Shown here in pieces: positions 50,345-61,300 of a DNA stretch of 64,000 nt. Within the stretch, counting starts at the first letter, position 1. Every line of letters begins with the position of its first letter. The notes beneath the pieces are model-generated. The model was not told the origin of the DNA and ran no database searches. It worked only from the letters and a program-made list of their open reading frames with translations. This DNA is from Fasciolopsis buskii. Taxonomy: Eukaryota; Platyhelminthes; Trematoda; Plagiorchiida; Fasciolidae. Position numbers and translations under genes: made by a program. The stretch spans positions 43,892 to 107,891 of the forward strand of contig LUCM01006867.1 in assembly GCA_008360955.1 (NCBI GenBank). The letters are read 5' to 3'.

Positions 50345-50540
50345 GTTGAATGTTTGCATGAAATAATCCACCATGTGATATCATCGCTCAACTCACCATT
50401 AAGAAACCATGGAAAAACTGCGCAGCTGTTTTATCCTTGTTAAGAATCATGAGCAGTACATATCCACCGCGCCCGAACTGGGACGCGATCCCGGGACAAA
50501 CAATTCTGAGCCAATAGCTGCGCGAATCAGTGACGGATAG
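50345..50540 (-). mobile_element. tRNA-headed SINE, minus orientation, degraded
   Basis: The reverse complement matches the plus-oriented SINE at 50580-50800 over the B-box region (GGATCGCGTCC, near 50486-50496), CCCAGTTCGGGCGCGGTGGA, the ribozyme-like region and the GGTGAGTTGAGCGATGAT tail. The tRNA-like head is more diverged (CTATTGGCTCAGAATT). The ribozyme core is damaged: CTGATGA has become CTCATGA (50447-50453) and GAAA has become TAAA. Confidence 0.75.
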
Positions 50541-50579
50541 GTGCAACATCATGTGATAAAGTCCAAAACACCGTTCAGA

Positions 50580-50800
50580 GCCTGCCCAGTAGCGTAATGG
50601 CTAAGGCGTTCGACTCAGAATCGTTCGTCCTTGTTCGGGTTCGCGTCCCAGTTCGGGCGCGGTGGATATGCACTGCTGATGATTCCTAATAAGGATGAAA
50701 CAGCTGTACACTGCTTCCATGGCTTCTCAATGGTGAGTTGAGCGATGATACCCCATGGCGAATTATTTCAAGCCATAAAGTATTGGACCAAAGTTAACAA
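50580..50800 (+). mobile_element. tRNA-headed SINE, plus orientation
   Basis: The head resembles an RNA polymerase III promoter of tRNA type. The A-box-like sequence is TAGCGTAATGGC at 50590-50601 and the B-box is GGTTCGCGTCC at 50638-50648 (consensus GGTTCGANNCC). It is followed by GTTCGGGCGCGGTGGATATG and a hammerhead-like core (50670-50714). A tail of about 80 bases shared with the minus copy comes next. No good tRNA acceptor stem closes the head, so this is a SINE, not a tRNA gene. Transcription by Pol III is inferred from the boxes. Confidence 0.8.
50670..50714 (+). ncRNA. Hammerhead-ribozyme-like core inside the SINE
   Basis: CTGATGA (50676-50682) is followed by stem II: TTCC 50683-50686, loop TAATAA, GGAT 50693-50696. 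Three pairs form; the first position is a U-U mismatch. GAA comes next (50697-50699), then stem III ACAG/CTGT (50700-50707) and A at 50708 as the cleavage position (GUA triplet). Stem I pairs 50670-50675 with 50709-50714, with one C-C mismatch. Layout and spacing equal the hammerheads of schistosome SINEs. The two mismatches make activity doubtful; it may be a decayed ribozyme. Confidence 0.6.
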
Positions 50801-51984
50801 ACAAATTTAACAAAAGTGTACATGAAACCTGATAGCCTTATGTCCTCAACTGAAACTGCGTCACGCATGTTATCAACTAGGCGATGACTACTAAGCGTGA
50901 GCATGTGAGCAATGGCTACCTCTCTGCAGACCAACCTATTTACTAAGACTCAAGTGGAAACGGACACAGGGAAGGTTGTATTTGAAAAAAGGATTTTCGT
51001 GATTTTTCGACAGTGCTGTCCATAACAGTCGCTGCAGTTTACCATGAATATACAAGGCCAATGTGCTACTTAAATCAGTAGTTTTCGATGTGAATGATAG
51101 TGCTTAACCAGCTACAGAGTACATGATTACCAGGATCTTTTGGAGTAATAAACGGAACACTGCACAGTCACTATGTTGAGTTCTCTTTACTCTTTGTCAA
51201 ATGGATTGGAAAACAAGATTCGACGGATGCAACTGTGTTGTTTCATAGAACAAATGTTCTGCTGGCAAAAATTGTGGATTTTACTTGCTAATAGTTGACT
51301 GAAAGTGATACCAATGTTGTATTCCTAGTGAATAAACTGGATGGTTTAACACTTGAGTGCAAATGGATCATACACGTTCTCCTTAATGGGACATACTAAG
51401 ATCCGAATGTTGAGGAGTCACCATCCGAGTAACGCCCGTTGCGGGCCCAATTGGGAGGGCTCTGAGGACTATTGTGTAACCGCTGGACGACTCCGCTGCA
51501 AAAGTTGAGCGGCGTTACAGCAGCCCATATATGACAGCGCTGGGTACTCCAGCATTAGGAAAAATAGGGAGAAATCCATTGTTTTTCATGGCTTCCAAAC
51601 CACAAATATGATTGGTTCTTTTCCCTCAGGTTAGTTCCCATCCCAGAGAACTTAACCCACATTCCACCAATCGGATCTTGAAGCGACCGATCGGAGTTTA
51701 TGTACCAGAATGGGAAATCTGTTACAAGAGTGCACAAGGGGAATTTTCGTTCGCTTTTCGTTGGTAATTTTTCTTTCGATTTAATTCTCATCTGCTTCCA
51801 AGGATCTTACCAATGGTCATACATATCATCTCCATGACAGTACATAAAATTAATTAATGTTGATGTTTGAAAGCAATGTTGTCCACACTTGAAAAGCTGA
51901 ACCTCATGCTAGTTTTCAAGCATTGTGTATACTGATGACCCTCATACAGAACCAACAGCAGCATTCATATGCACACATCTACAT
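50801..51984. other. No recognisable gene
   Basis: Short frames only (78 codons on minus at 51555-51791). Confidence 0.3.
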
Positions 51985-52065
51985 GTATACATACATACAT
52001 ACATACATACATACATACATACATACATACATACATACATACATACATACATACATACATACATA
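51985..52065. repeat. Tetranucleotide microsatellite (CATA)n
   Basis: About 20 uninterrupted units of ATAC/CATA. Frames crossing it on both strands encode meaningless YIHT or YVCM repeats and are not genes. Confidence 0.98.
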
Positions 52066-55000
52066 GGTACGTACGTAAATAATTTGGTAAAACGTAGATT
52101 GGTTCGTTTGTTTGAGGAATAACAGAACCTCGCCACTGCTTGTTCTACTGATGAACCAAAGCGTAACACGTTTCTTGACCTTAGACACGGGCTGCACCGC
52201 AAATGGCAATGTGGATCAAATAGCGCCTGTTTTTCTACGACGATGTCGCCTTTGCTCGTGTTACACGCCTCCTCGATTACTATATTTTGATGGTTTTTAC
52301 TGATGCTACTGACGGAGATCTGGCTACCGTTTCCCTTAAAGATTTCTGACAACTCTGATGCCAGCCAGCATCGTGTAATATTTTGAACTGGATAAACAAG
52401 TTACCGGTATGATTATTCAAAATATTGACTGGAAAAATAGTTTAATTCATCCGAATCAAAACACTCACCTTCAACTCCATTATCTTCTTCCAAAAGTTTG
52501 TGATAACTTATCACAAGTAGAAACGATTTCCAAGACTACATCCCCACTATTTAACATTACCAAATCCCGATGCCAAATAACCCCAGGCTTAAAGCACTCA
52601 GATAAATAGTTTTCGGTTCCATCAGCAGAAGACGTGATGTTACATTACTTCGTTGAATTCTTGATCTACTCGACTGGGATTTTAATCCAAAATTTGTCTA
52701 TCCATCCAGCAAAGTCTAGAACTTTGTGACTTCAAGTTTTTATTTGTCGGAAATGAATTGACTTCTTTTTGGCATCTTAGCAGTCCACAACAACTTTTGA
52801 AATAGAAAACTAGAAGGATTTTGGCGTATTTTCACAACTCTGAATTTACATCGTACCGCACTTTCGAACTGTCTGAATTGTAATTTACAACCAACAGTCT
52901 TGTTCAGATGGTCCACAGGCCACTTTTATACTCATCTCGATTCTCTGTTTGGCCTTCACAACTCCAGGGCCGGGGGAGGAGATATGTTGGTAATGTCGTC
53001 GAGGGATAGATTAATTTCGTCCAAAATAACTATGGTTCCACAAAATCATGAAATTCAAAATGGCAAACCGTTGAACAAAACGCTGAAGCATATGGCCTCT
53101 GAAATGGGCTTTGATATTGGCAATACAGACCGGGATACTACTTTTTGCCAATCGCATGCAGGGAGAGGCCTTACGCGGTGGCTGATCCAATTAGTCAGTG
53201 GTTAGGTGTTCCCGTGGAAACTTAGACAGCCTAGCCAACGCTAATGCCATAAAGTCACGCTGTGGTTGACAGCTGTCCTAATCATACAGGTCCACCGTTT
53301 CAGAAATATACCCTTTGCAAGGATAAGCACATAGCTTCGCGACCGGGAATCGTGAGCAGTTTTAAACAAAAGTATTACCAGGTTGTCGTATGCAATCAGT
53401 TTCAGGTAAGCATGCCCCGGTTCGCGGTCGCCGGATTCAGACGCTGTCCGATGAAATCCTGCATGACTCTGGACAAAAAAGGGAAAAAACCGGAGAAAAC
53501 GCAAACCGGTGTCCATTCCGGTACCGGTTGGGCAAAATGTTGGCCGAACGAGAAATCGCGCGAACCGTTTACTTCCTTTCGCCCCCCGTCCCTCTACTCC
53601 GATCACGATTTTAGCGCTCTTGAGGCCCTTAGAAACACGCAATAGCATCGTCTATCCACTAAACTGATGAGCATTCTCAAGTAAAACACCGCGCATCCTG
53701 CCAAAACTCAAAAGCACGGTTAATAGTCCTGCGCGGTGATTTACAAAGATTCAATGGAGCCGGATTGCACCGAATAAAGAACAGCGAACACAAGAAAAAG
53801 GAATACAAAAACTAATTTATTACAACAGATATAAAAAACAGTAACATCTGGATTTCGAGTGCGCTACGTATATTCAAACCGGTATTTGTCCCGAAGACCT
53901 GAAAAGAATGAAGGTAAACACCGTCAGTTTGAAACACTTGGTCTATACAGATTTTCATAAGCTTAACCTCAAACTCGACCAATATAATCGTTCATTCTAG
54001 AAAAACATTCTAAGGGCGGGTTCTTTCATGCCCTTACCATCTTTGCGCCTGGCTTATGTAAGCAGTAAAAACTGAAAGATGAGATCAAAATGGCTACCGG
54101 GGAAGCATTCCCATAATCGAGACGAAAACAGCGCCGTTTCAATAAAGCGTACCTGCGCCTTTCTGCTCCGTAACCTCAAGTCTCGCGCATCCGTGAACCA
54201 TGTTCAGTAATTCTCGTCAATTCCGGACGGACTCTTGCCTCGATGCCGTTATCGGATTTCAACACGCATCTCTTAGACAGTAAGTGAAAGTTTATGGAAT
54301 CAAAATTGGACGCAATAATGGTTCCTACACATTTCGATCGGGGTGGGAAACGCCGTTTTTCCCACCACTACCGAGCCCAGGTACGATTGCAAAGCCAGAT
54401 GTTCACCAAATGGTGCCAGTCAAACATTCTGCGCACCGTGGTGCCTACGTCATTGGTCTCGCAACGCTTTAGTGCTTGGATCTGGAATTGTATTGAAAAC
54501 CACGGACGATTTAAACGTTCCGTTGAAAGTTGCACCAATTACCCTTAAATAAATGTTGTTTCCATCTTGGCCAGTCCAATCTAGGTCCAATGATCTGGTT
54601 GGCTGGTAGCGACTAACCTCATCGAACACACGGTATATCCAGCCGGCGAATGATGTGCGACGCCTGGTTGACCCTGAGGTCATTTGGTGCCGACTAAATT
54701 CTGTCTAAGTCGTCCGCAAAACCGACTGTTTAGACCAGTTATGTTGGCGACTGACATTCCTCAGTTAAATTTTATAATGAAATGCAGTACAGTCACTTGG
54801 CTGGTCCAAATTCGGACATCTAACGCGATGCTCTTACAGCGTAGCCTCCCCACAAATAACACACTGTAGGGCACTGAGGTTTTTTTTTTCTTGCACGGTA
54901 TCTGTGCCATCTCGCGATGCCACGCATGACTGAAAAGTACGTCTGCTTATGCAATTGGAGATAAAAATGAGTCTGCTATACACGGCCAGGTGCGCTTTAC

Positions 55001-56516
55001 GCGTTACCGTGAAAAACAATATGCATATCAATTATAGAAAATTCCATACGTGAATCGACCGGCTGATGCAAACATGAAACTATCACAACTTAGAGTTTCT
55101 TTGCGGTTTTCAACGACAAATAGCACCCCACTACGAAGTTACTTGTCAGATAAAATAGAATCCTCACTGCCACACACTATTTGTGACACCGTCGACGACT
55201 ATCTCAAGTTAGCCTGCCTGGATATGTAAACATGGGCACTTTCATGATAACGACATTTTTAACTAAAGAGAAAACCGAAGAAATACGAAAAATCTTTGCA
55301 AAACGTCTTCACGCCATAATTTGCCAAAGATAATTAGTCAAACTATGAAGAACTTACGAAGCAACACCTGATGACACAAACCGGGACACAACTCGCCGGC
55401 AAGATCAAAAGATGACCATGATGGCGGCGCGCAAGGACAAACCGACCATTTAAACAAATAAACCCCAAACTGGATTAGGTAAATCGTATCAAACATCTCG
55501 TAAAGTTACAAATAAGTTATCAGGAACCAGTTTTAAGAGGCAGTATGTTATTTCCATGCAAATCAAATGCTTATTTATGTGCCCAGACGTTATTGGACCT
55601 TAACTGTGAGCATGGTGGTACTTGCGAGGAGACGATTAAAATATCGTCGAGATTTTATCAATCCCGAACGGTTCACATCTCCCTGGGTTTGGGTAGAACA
55701 TTTGCACAATGATTAGATCCAGATAGATTTTTAGGAATAAGAAAGCAGACACTGGTACAAAAAGCTGATATTCGATAAATGGCAATGCGACACGGAAGAG
55801 CGCTTCGCGTAAATGGGAAACTGGAGAAATCGTATTAGCAAAACAGACTGGCAATCCTGAGTCACACAAAGGCTCATTAAAACAAAACGTGCAGTAAAAT
55901 GATGCATTCCTAGAACTGTATGTATGTGCATGCCAAAAAGATCCATTTTTCTGTCACGATACACATCAATTTCCCAAATTCGTTCATAATGAGTAATCGA
56001 ACATTTGTCTCAAATGTTTCCAAAACGCATTGGTCATTGTACAACGCGGAAGCTAGGATTTGCTCTTGCAGACACAGTCCTAGCCAACCTGACGAGTTGA
56101 GGCAATACGATATTGTGTAAGGATGTGGGAATCACGGTTAATCTAGGAAGGAATAAAAATACAAACATGGCATGGAACTTATCGCAGCTTACTTATATAA
56201 CGCGCACTCGAAATTTTACGGCAAAATACACAGGAATACGATACGCGCGTAACGAGTTAGCAACACAATCAGTCATGAGTATCAGAGTAGACCACTGTGA
56301 AACACCAACTCTAGTACAGCTTTGCGTAACACGTGCATGAATGTCGAGCTCATTATTTGGGACTGTGTGCGGGACTCTAGCAAACGTCTATGTATGCTAT
56401 TTGCTCGTTCACTAGCTGTTTACGGATTCACTCAACTTGGTCATAATCACTTGTATTCATTTTAATTTGCCGTACTGTTTCCATTTTTCGTGTATAAATT
56501 ACTAATTTAACAACCA
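52066..56516. other. Unassigned, few repeats visible
   Basis: No known domain found. At 53241-53648 both strands are open for about 130 codons. A minus-strand frame at 54450-54683 (77 codons) looks moderately protein-like but is not recognised. Upstream or downstream exons of unknown genes could lie here. Confidence 0.3.
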
Positions 56517-56758
56517 CTAAATTACTTGTTCGTCTTTCCACGATACGTTTCCAAATATTCCACCTGTTTTCGTAATGACCACACGTAAATGATCACCAGG
56601 CAGTTTGTGCTCATTAATTGTTGATGTGTTCAACTTTGATAGGCGACAGGACAAATCAGTTCGGCTATCGTTCACATCTGCGCTCATAAGCACCGAGTCC
56701 CAATTGCTCCCCTTCGAATGTGTACATTTCAGCAATGTTATACATTGTATAACTGTTT
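56517..56758 (-). CDS. Possible terminal exon of an unknown gene
   Basis: On the minus strand a pyrimidine-rich run (GTCGTCGTTTCCCTGAAACAG, ending at 56759) would make a good 3' splice site. It is followed by an open frame that runs about 80 codons to a TAG at 56517-56519. The translation (for example GDHLRVVITKTGGIFGNVSW near its end) is not one I recognise, and no partner exon was found upstream. It could equally be chance. Confidence 0.25.
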
Positions 56759-56780
56759 CAGGGAAACGACGACAATACAA

Positions 56781-58377
56781 GCGGCATCAATCCGTGCACC
56801 GTCCTGACGCCCAGCTTCGACAAACGGATCAGGTTATAGCACCCGGGCACGAATGCTCTGTCTATGCGTTGAATTTTTCCTCAACTTTCAGGCTCATTTT
56901 ACTACTAATCACTCACGTACGAGAAACACATTCGTCGGAACGGCCAATAAGAATTTCAGCCTCTTTGCTAACTGCTTACGTGGTTAATATACCATCGAGT
57001 CTTACATTTCATAATCCTTTTTACCTTAAGCCTAACTCGTTATGAACCAGTCGGTTGCTTTTGACAATACGAACACCCCTTTTCCTCAGTGCAGACAACT
57101 GACCAATCAGGCGTGGTCAAACACGAGGATAACTACCGATCATGAGAGCTCGTCAGTTCCATTATTAATCTTGGTAATAAAACCAAAACGATAGCACTGT
57201 GCTCGGACATTCTGATACCATTCGCGGATGAATAGATAGACAAGAACAATCGAAACCAATCATTTCTTCGGGAGTTTGTATGCGCTCTTACAATCGGATC
57301 TATCTGACTGATTTGTCTTCTTGCTCATACTTATTGGGTCAGGCATAAGAACAAATAAAAATCTACGGCAACGACACAAATTCGATTTGACATAAGTGGA
57401 CCTGGTTTCGCGGACCAAGAGAAACAAGAAGCAATAAAAGTAGTTCGTAAATCAAATCTCATAGTTGATTGAATCGGGCAGTGTTTAATTATTTGTTAGG
57501 AGAGCGGGAAAGAGTCAGACAAGCCAATACGAATGCGAGGAAACCTGCTCCGGTGTGTGTGTATGCATGTGTGTCCGTATGGGGGATGGGTATGGGTGTG
57601 CAAAGGTACGGTATTGGACCAACCATAGAAACAGCCAACAAAACTATTCGAGTCTTCGTTCCAAACACTAAAAAAAAGTCGCGCACAAGTTTGTTCTGAC
57701 GAGGATTCAAATATGCTTGTCTACAACAGCCCTATCCGCATGTGTTTACTCGATCCGGCTGAGTAGTATGTTCTGGTTGGTTGGTTAGTTGGTTCAATCT
57801 TGTGAATTTGTGCGTGCACGGGTGGGTGGGTTCATGAAATGAAAACAAAACAACAAGAACAAGAACAACAGTTCGACACGGGATTGGGACAACATTTGCA
57901 CATTTGAGACTAAATCTATCTTCGAAAGAAAAGCTTGTCATAAAGAGCGTGAACAATTGTTCATTGGAGGCTCGCGAAGATGACCTCCATACGCCAACCA
58001 AAGAAAGGTCGCTTAAGGTAGAAAAAAAATTCACAATGGTTTAATTCACTGCTCAGTCCAACCTCATTCGAAATGGATTTGGAAAAAACGGGAATAAACT
58101 AATGTGATTCCAATATATGTATGCGTACCTGTTCGTGGGCATGATTTCGGTCGGTGTGATCAGAGGTTGAAACGGAGCAACGGAGTAATGTGATTAGGAA
58201 TTTAGAAGATGCGACGTGAATGTATCGACGGGGTAACAAGGAGACATAAATTTGACAGGGCGACAATAGGATAGAAATTCGAAATTTCACGTCACGATCA
58301 GTTCAGATCACTTCTTGTTCTCGTTCGGTTTCGAGAGGGATTGCCGGGTCAAATGCAAATAAAAATCGATCAGTCCG
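56781..58377. other. Region downstream of troponin T; no gene seen
   Basis: Holds GT-rich sequence near 57553-57575 and a short GGTT-rich run near 57775-57797, both low-complexity. A 100-codon minus-strand frame at 57732-58034 is not recognised. Confidence 0.35.
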
Positions 58378-58383
58378 TTTATT
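58378..58383 (-). promoter_or_regulatory. AATAAA overlapping the troponin T stop codon
   Basis: On the minus strand the TAA stop (58381-58379) lies inside AATAAA. If used, the mRNA would end only a few tens of bases past the stop, as suggested for the uS8 gene. A later signal cannot be excluded. Confidence 0.5.
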
Positions 58384-61300
58384 CGGCAGCAACTTCGGCC
58401 GGGGCAGCATGAGATTCACCACCTGCGCCGGATACAACTTGGAAACCTTCTTCCGTCATGACTATTTGATGTTTGGGTGAAATTCTTTGGAACTCTTCCA
58501 CATAGTTCTCACCAGCAAACACGGTACGTCGCTCTTTGAATGATCTGGGATCTTTGACACGTTCATACTGACTGTACATAACTACCATGGGCTAACGAAA
58601 AAGCGACAAAACAAAACAAGGAAATTAACTGATAGATGATCGCACTTGACCACTTGGTTGGGGACAGTTGATAAAACAATTGTTTATTAGTACTGCCACT
58701 TATTTTTGCTATCTAGGGAAAGCTGCTTCCTACCTCGAATTTCCTTATGCTCTCAGTGCCTGAATTTCCCCGGGGTCTACCAGATTACGCCAGGTTTTAT
58801 GACAATTGTACATTCCACAACATTCTTTGAGACACCTTTGTTCCCACTAAGCGACTCATCGTTCCGTTTTAGTGGCATGCCATCTATGGTTTGTTCGTAT
58901 TATTCTTGGTTGCGAAATCACGTACGTATGAAGCAGCATCTCACTGTTCGTTTTCCCGGTCTTATTCGGATTAGGGAAGCACCTCTGATGATCGGCAACG
59001 ACTTGGGAGACGATTTCAACGAACTTATTGTCCGGCTACTGAATACACCTCATCTGCAGTCTACCTTTCGAAAACGCTTTCATTTGTCTCGTTTACTTTC
59101 ACATTGGGAATCATCTGGACTGTGCTCTTGTTCCAAAGCATCTAGTACCTTTTTGGTACTACTAGTGGTAATGTCAGTAGTGGTTGTTGTTGGTACTGTT
59201 TTTATTGTCATATTAGCTGCAGCACTATAGTTAAGTGACATTTGTTCTGATTCATACGAAATCTATTCTTAGACAAATAAACATAAAAGAAAATTATTTC
59301 ACTTACTGGGATTCCACTGAACTTGGCGGCACGTTCGTCCAATTCGTTCGGGATGGCCCTGGCTTTACCTCTGTGTTGTGGAAACCAGACGTACAAACAG
59401 CAGAAGCCGGAAACGAACCCGGGGGGGGGGGTAGACAAAGTCCGCAGGTGAGGATGCGGTCTAAGCAAACGTTTATTGTTACAACAAAATCTTCTACACA
59501 CTATGGGCTGAGTAGTTTGTTCTATGATTATTTCCTATTGTGTCACCTAACGAATCATAAGAAATTCCCGCACTTAAATATGAGCCGAGGAGTCCAACAT
59601 CGAATTTGATCTTGACTAATAATTTCCTGAAACTTCATGAGTCTTTTACTGAATACATTTTAAAAATTGACAATATTCAACTGCGTTGAACTGCAACGGA
59701 AACTCGATCGGAAACGAAACACTGTGGAACAAAGCGCACCCTGTGAAACGTATTTTCAATTTACTTAAAGATGTTCGCTGTCCTTATTGTGTTATGCCTC
59801 GAGAATTTTATGACGAGAACTTATCTATACTTGGACTATATTAGTCTGTCATCAGAGAAACGTTTATTTGCTTAACATACTGGTTGACCTTAAACAGCCA
59901 GTCATTAATGAAATTTGTTTTAACGACACGGTTACCTCATCGATCTCCTGGTACCGACGAGTTGTCATTTCGCTGCCCTATCATCCTAACTCCCCTTCCC
60001 TAGATCCTAATCTTGATTACGATCAGACCTGGCAGAGGTACCGAAACGGAAGCTGCTTGTAGGCTATGAATCAGCCGACATCCCTTCAGTCGAGGAATAG
60101 AGCTATTGTCCTTGAAAGTGTCCAATGCGACAAGGACATAAACAGTACGGAACTAAGTGAAGCACTGTTCGCACTGATTTCAAAATGTATCCTGCTAAGC
60201 CCATATGTACCTAATAAAATGTGCAGAATCAAACTTAAAATCATGCGTGCAGAATCGCGAAAATATCATTGAAGTTAAAATTGCAGAACAAAAATTGGCC
60301 CAATTATTCGATGAACGCACCCTTTGTTCATTTGTCGTGCTCGTTCAGCCAATTCTTGCATCTGAAAACGGGGAAATCGAAACCGAGTTGTTCATAAAAT
60401 TGGCAACAAATGATCACAAATTTCACGCTTTTCATCACCGCCACCCATGTCTATTGGCGGATAGCAAACGTGCGAATGTAGAATACAATTCCGCAATATT
60501 GATCACAAATCTCCGACTCGGTTAGAGGAATTCCAAAGGCGAACAAGAACGAGTTTATTGGGTTTGTCAATCGTGAAAAATCAAAAAAAAAAAATAAGAA
60601 ATCCACACGAAATCACTCACATCATAGCTCTGACGTTTGAATCGTTGTCCCAAATCGTAGTTTTCACCCTCAATGCGGAACAAAAGATCGTGCAATTCTT
60701 TCGCTTTTGCCTTCAATTGTTCAACTGACATTCCACTAACGTTCAGAGGTGGGACACGTTGTTCGATTATTGATTTACGTTCCGCTTCCAATTGTTCTTT
60801 CGATTTGGTCACCTCTTCTTTCTTCGTTTCCTCAGGCTGAGATTGAAGCTGATCGATTTTATGTTCCGAACAAATGGGGTCCAAAAAGGAAAAAAAATAC
60901 CGAATACCGTCAGATCATATTTGTTGATTGTTGTTGACAAACGCTGAAAAGCGGATACCCAATGCGGTATCTTTTGAAAACTGATACGACAAATTCGGAC
61001 AATTTTGATTGGCTTTCTCATGATCGAGAACTAATCTTCTCGTGAGATCGAAAAAAACAAACTTTCATTTCTTGAACGGTTAGACACTGAAACCAAGCAC
61101 TCGCGAAAATATCTTCCCATTGGGTATGCATAGCCACTCGAGCACTATGCACGTGAGCATTATCTTCGGCCAGGAGTTTTCCGGTTGTGACTTTACCTAC
61201 GGAAAACGATTTGTTCCAACCGATCATTAATGGTCAGTGGCGTGACTAGTTTCCTTAGCACGGTGGTCAGTCTCGAAAAGAGAAACAGCTAAATTTGACT

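Noticed and set aside
50580..50660. tRNA gene with A and B boxes
   Set aside because: No convincing acceptor stem closes the fold, the B box deviates from the consensus, and the sequence continues into a ribozyme-like part and a tail shared with a second copy. That makes it a SINE head.
51942..52352. Protein with YVCM or YIHT repeats
   Set aside because: The frames are produced by the (CATA)n microsatellite and have no coding character outside it.
53665..53690. Second hammerhead candidate (CTGATGAG)
   Set aside because: No stem II and no GAAA follow at the needed distance.
59421..59431. G-quadruplex at the G run
   Set aside because: There is a single G tract with no further tracts nearby, so no four-strand fold is supported.
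60205..60525. 106-codon plus-strand gene inside troponin T
   Set aside because: It runs antisense across the 41-nt troponin T exon and flanking intron, and its translation resembles nothing known; a shadow frame is more likely.
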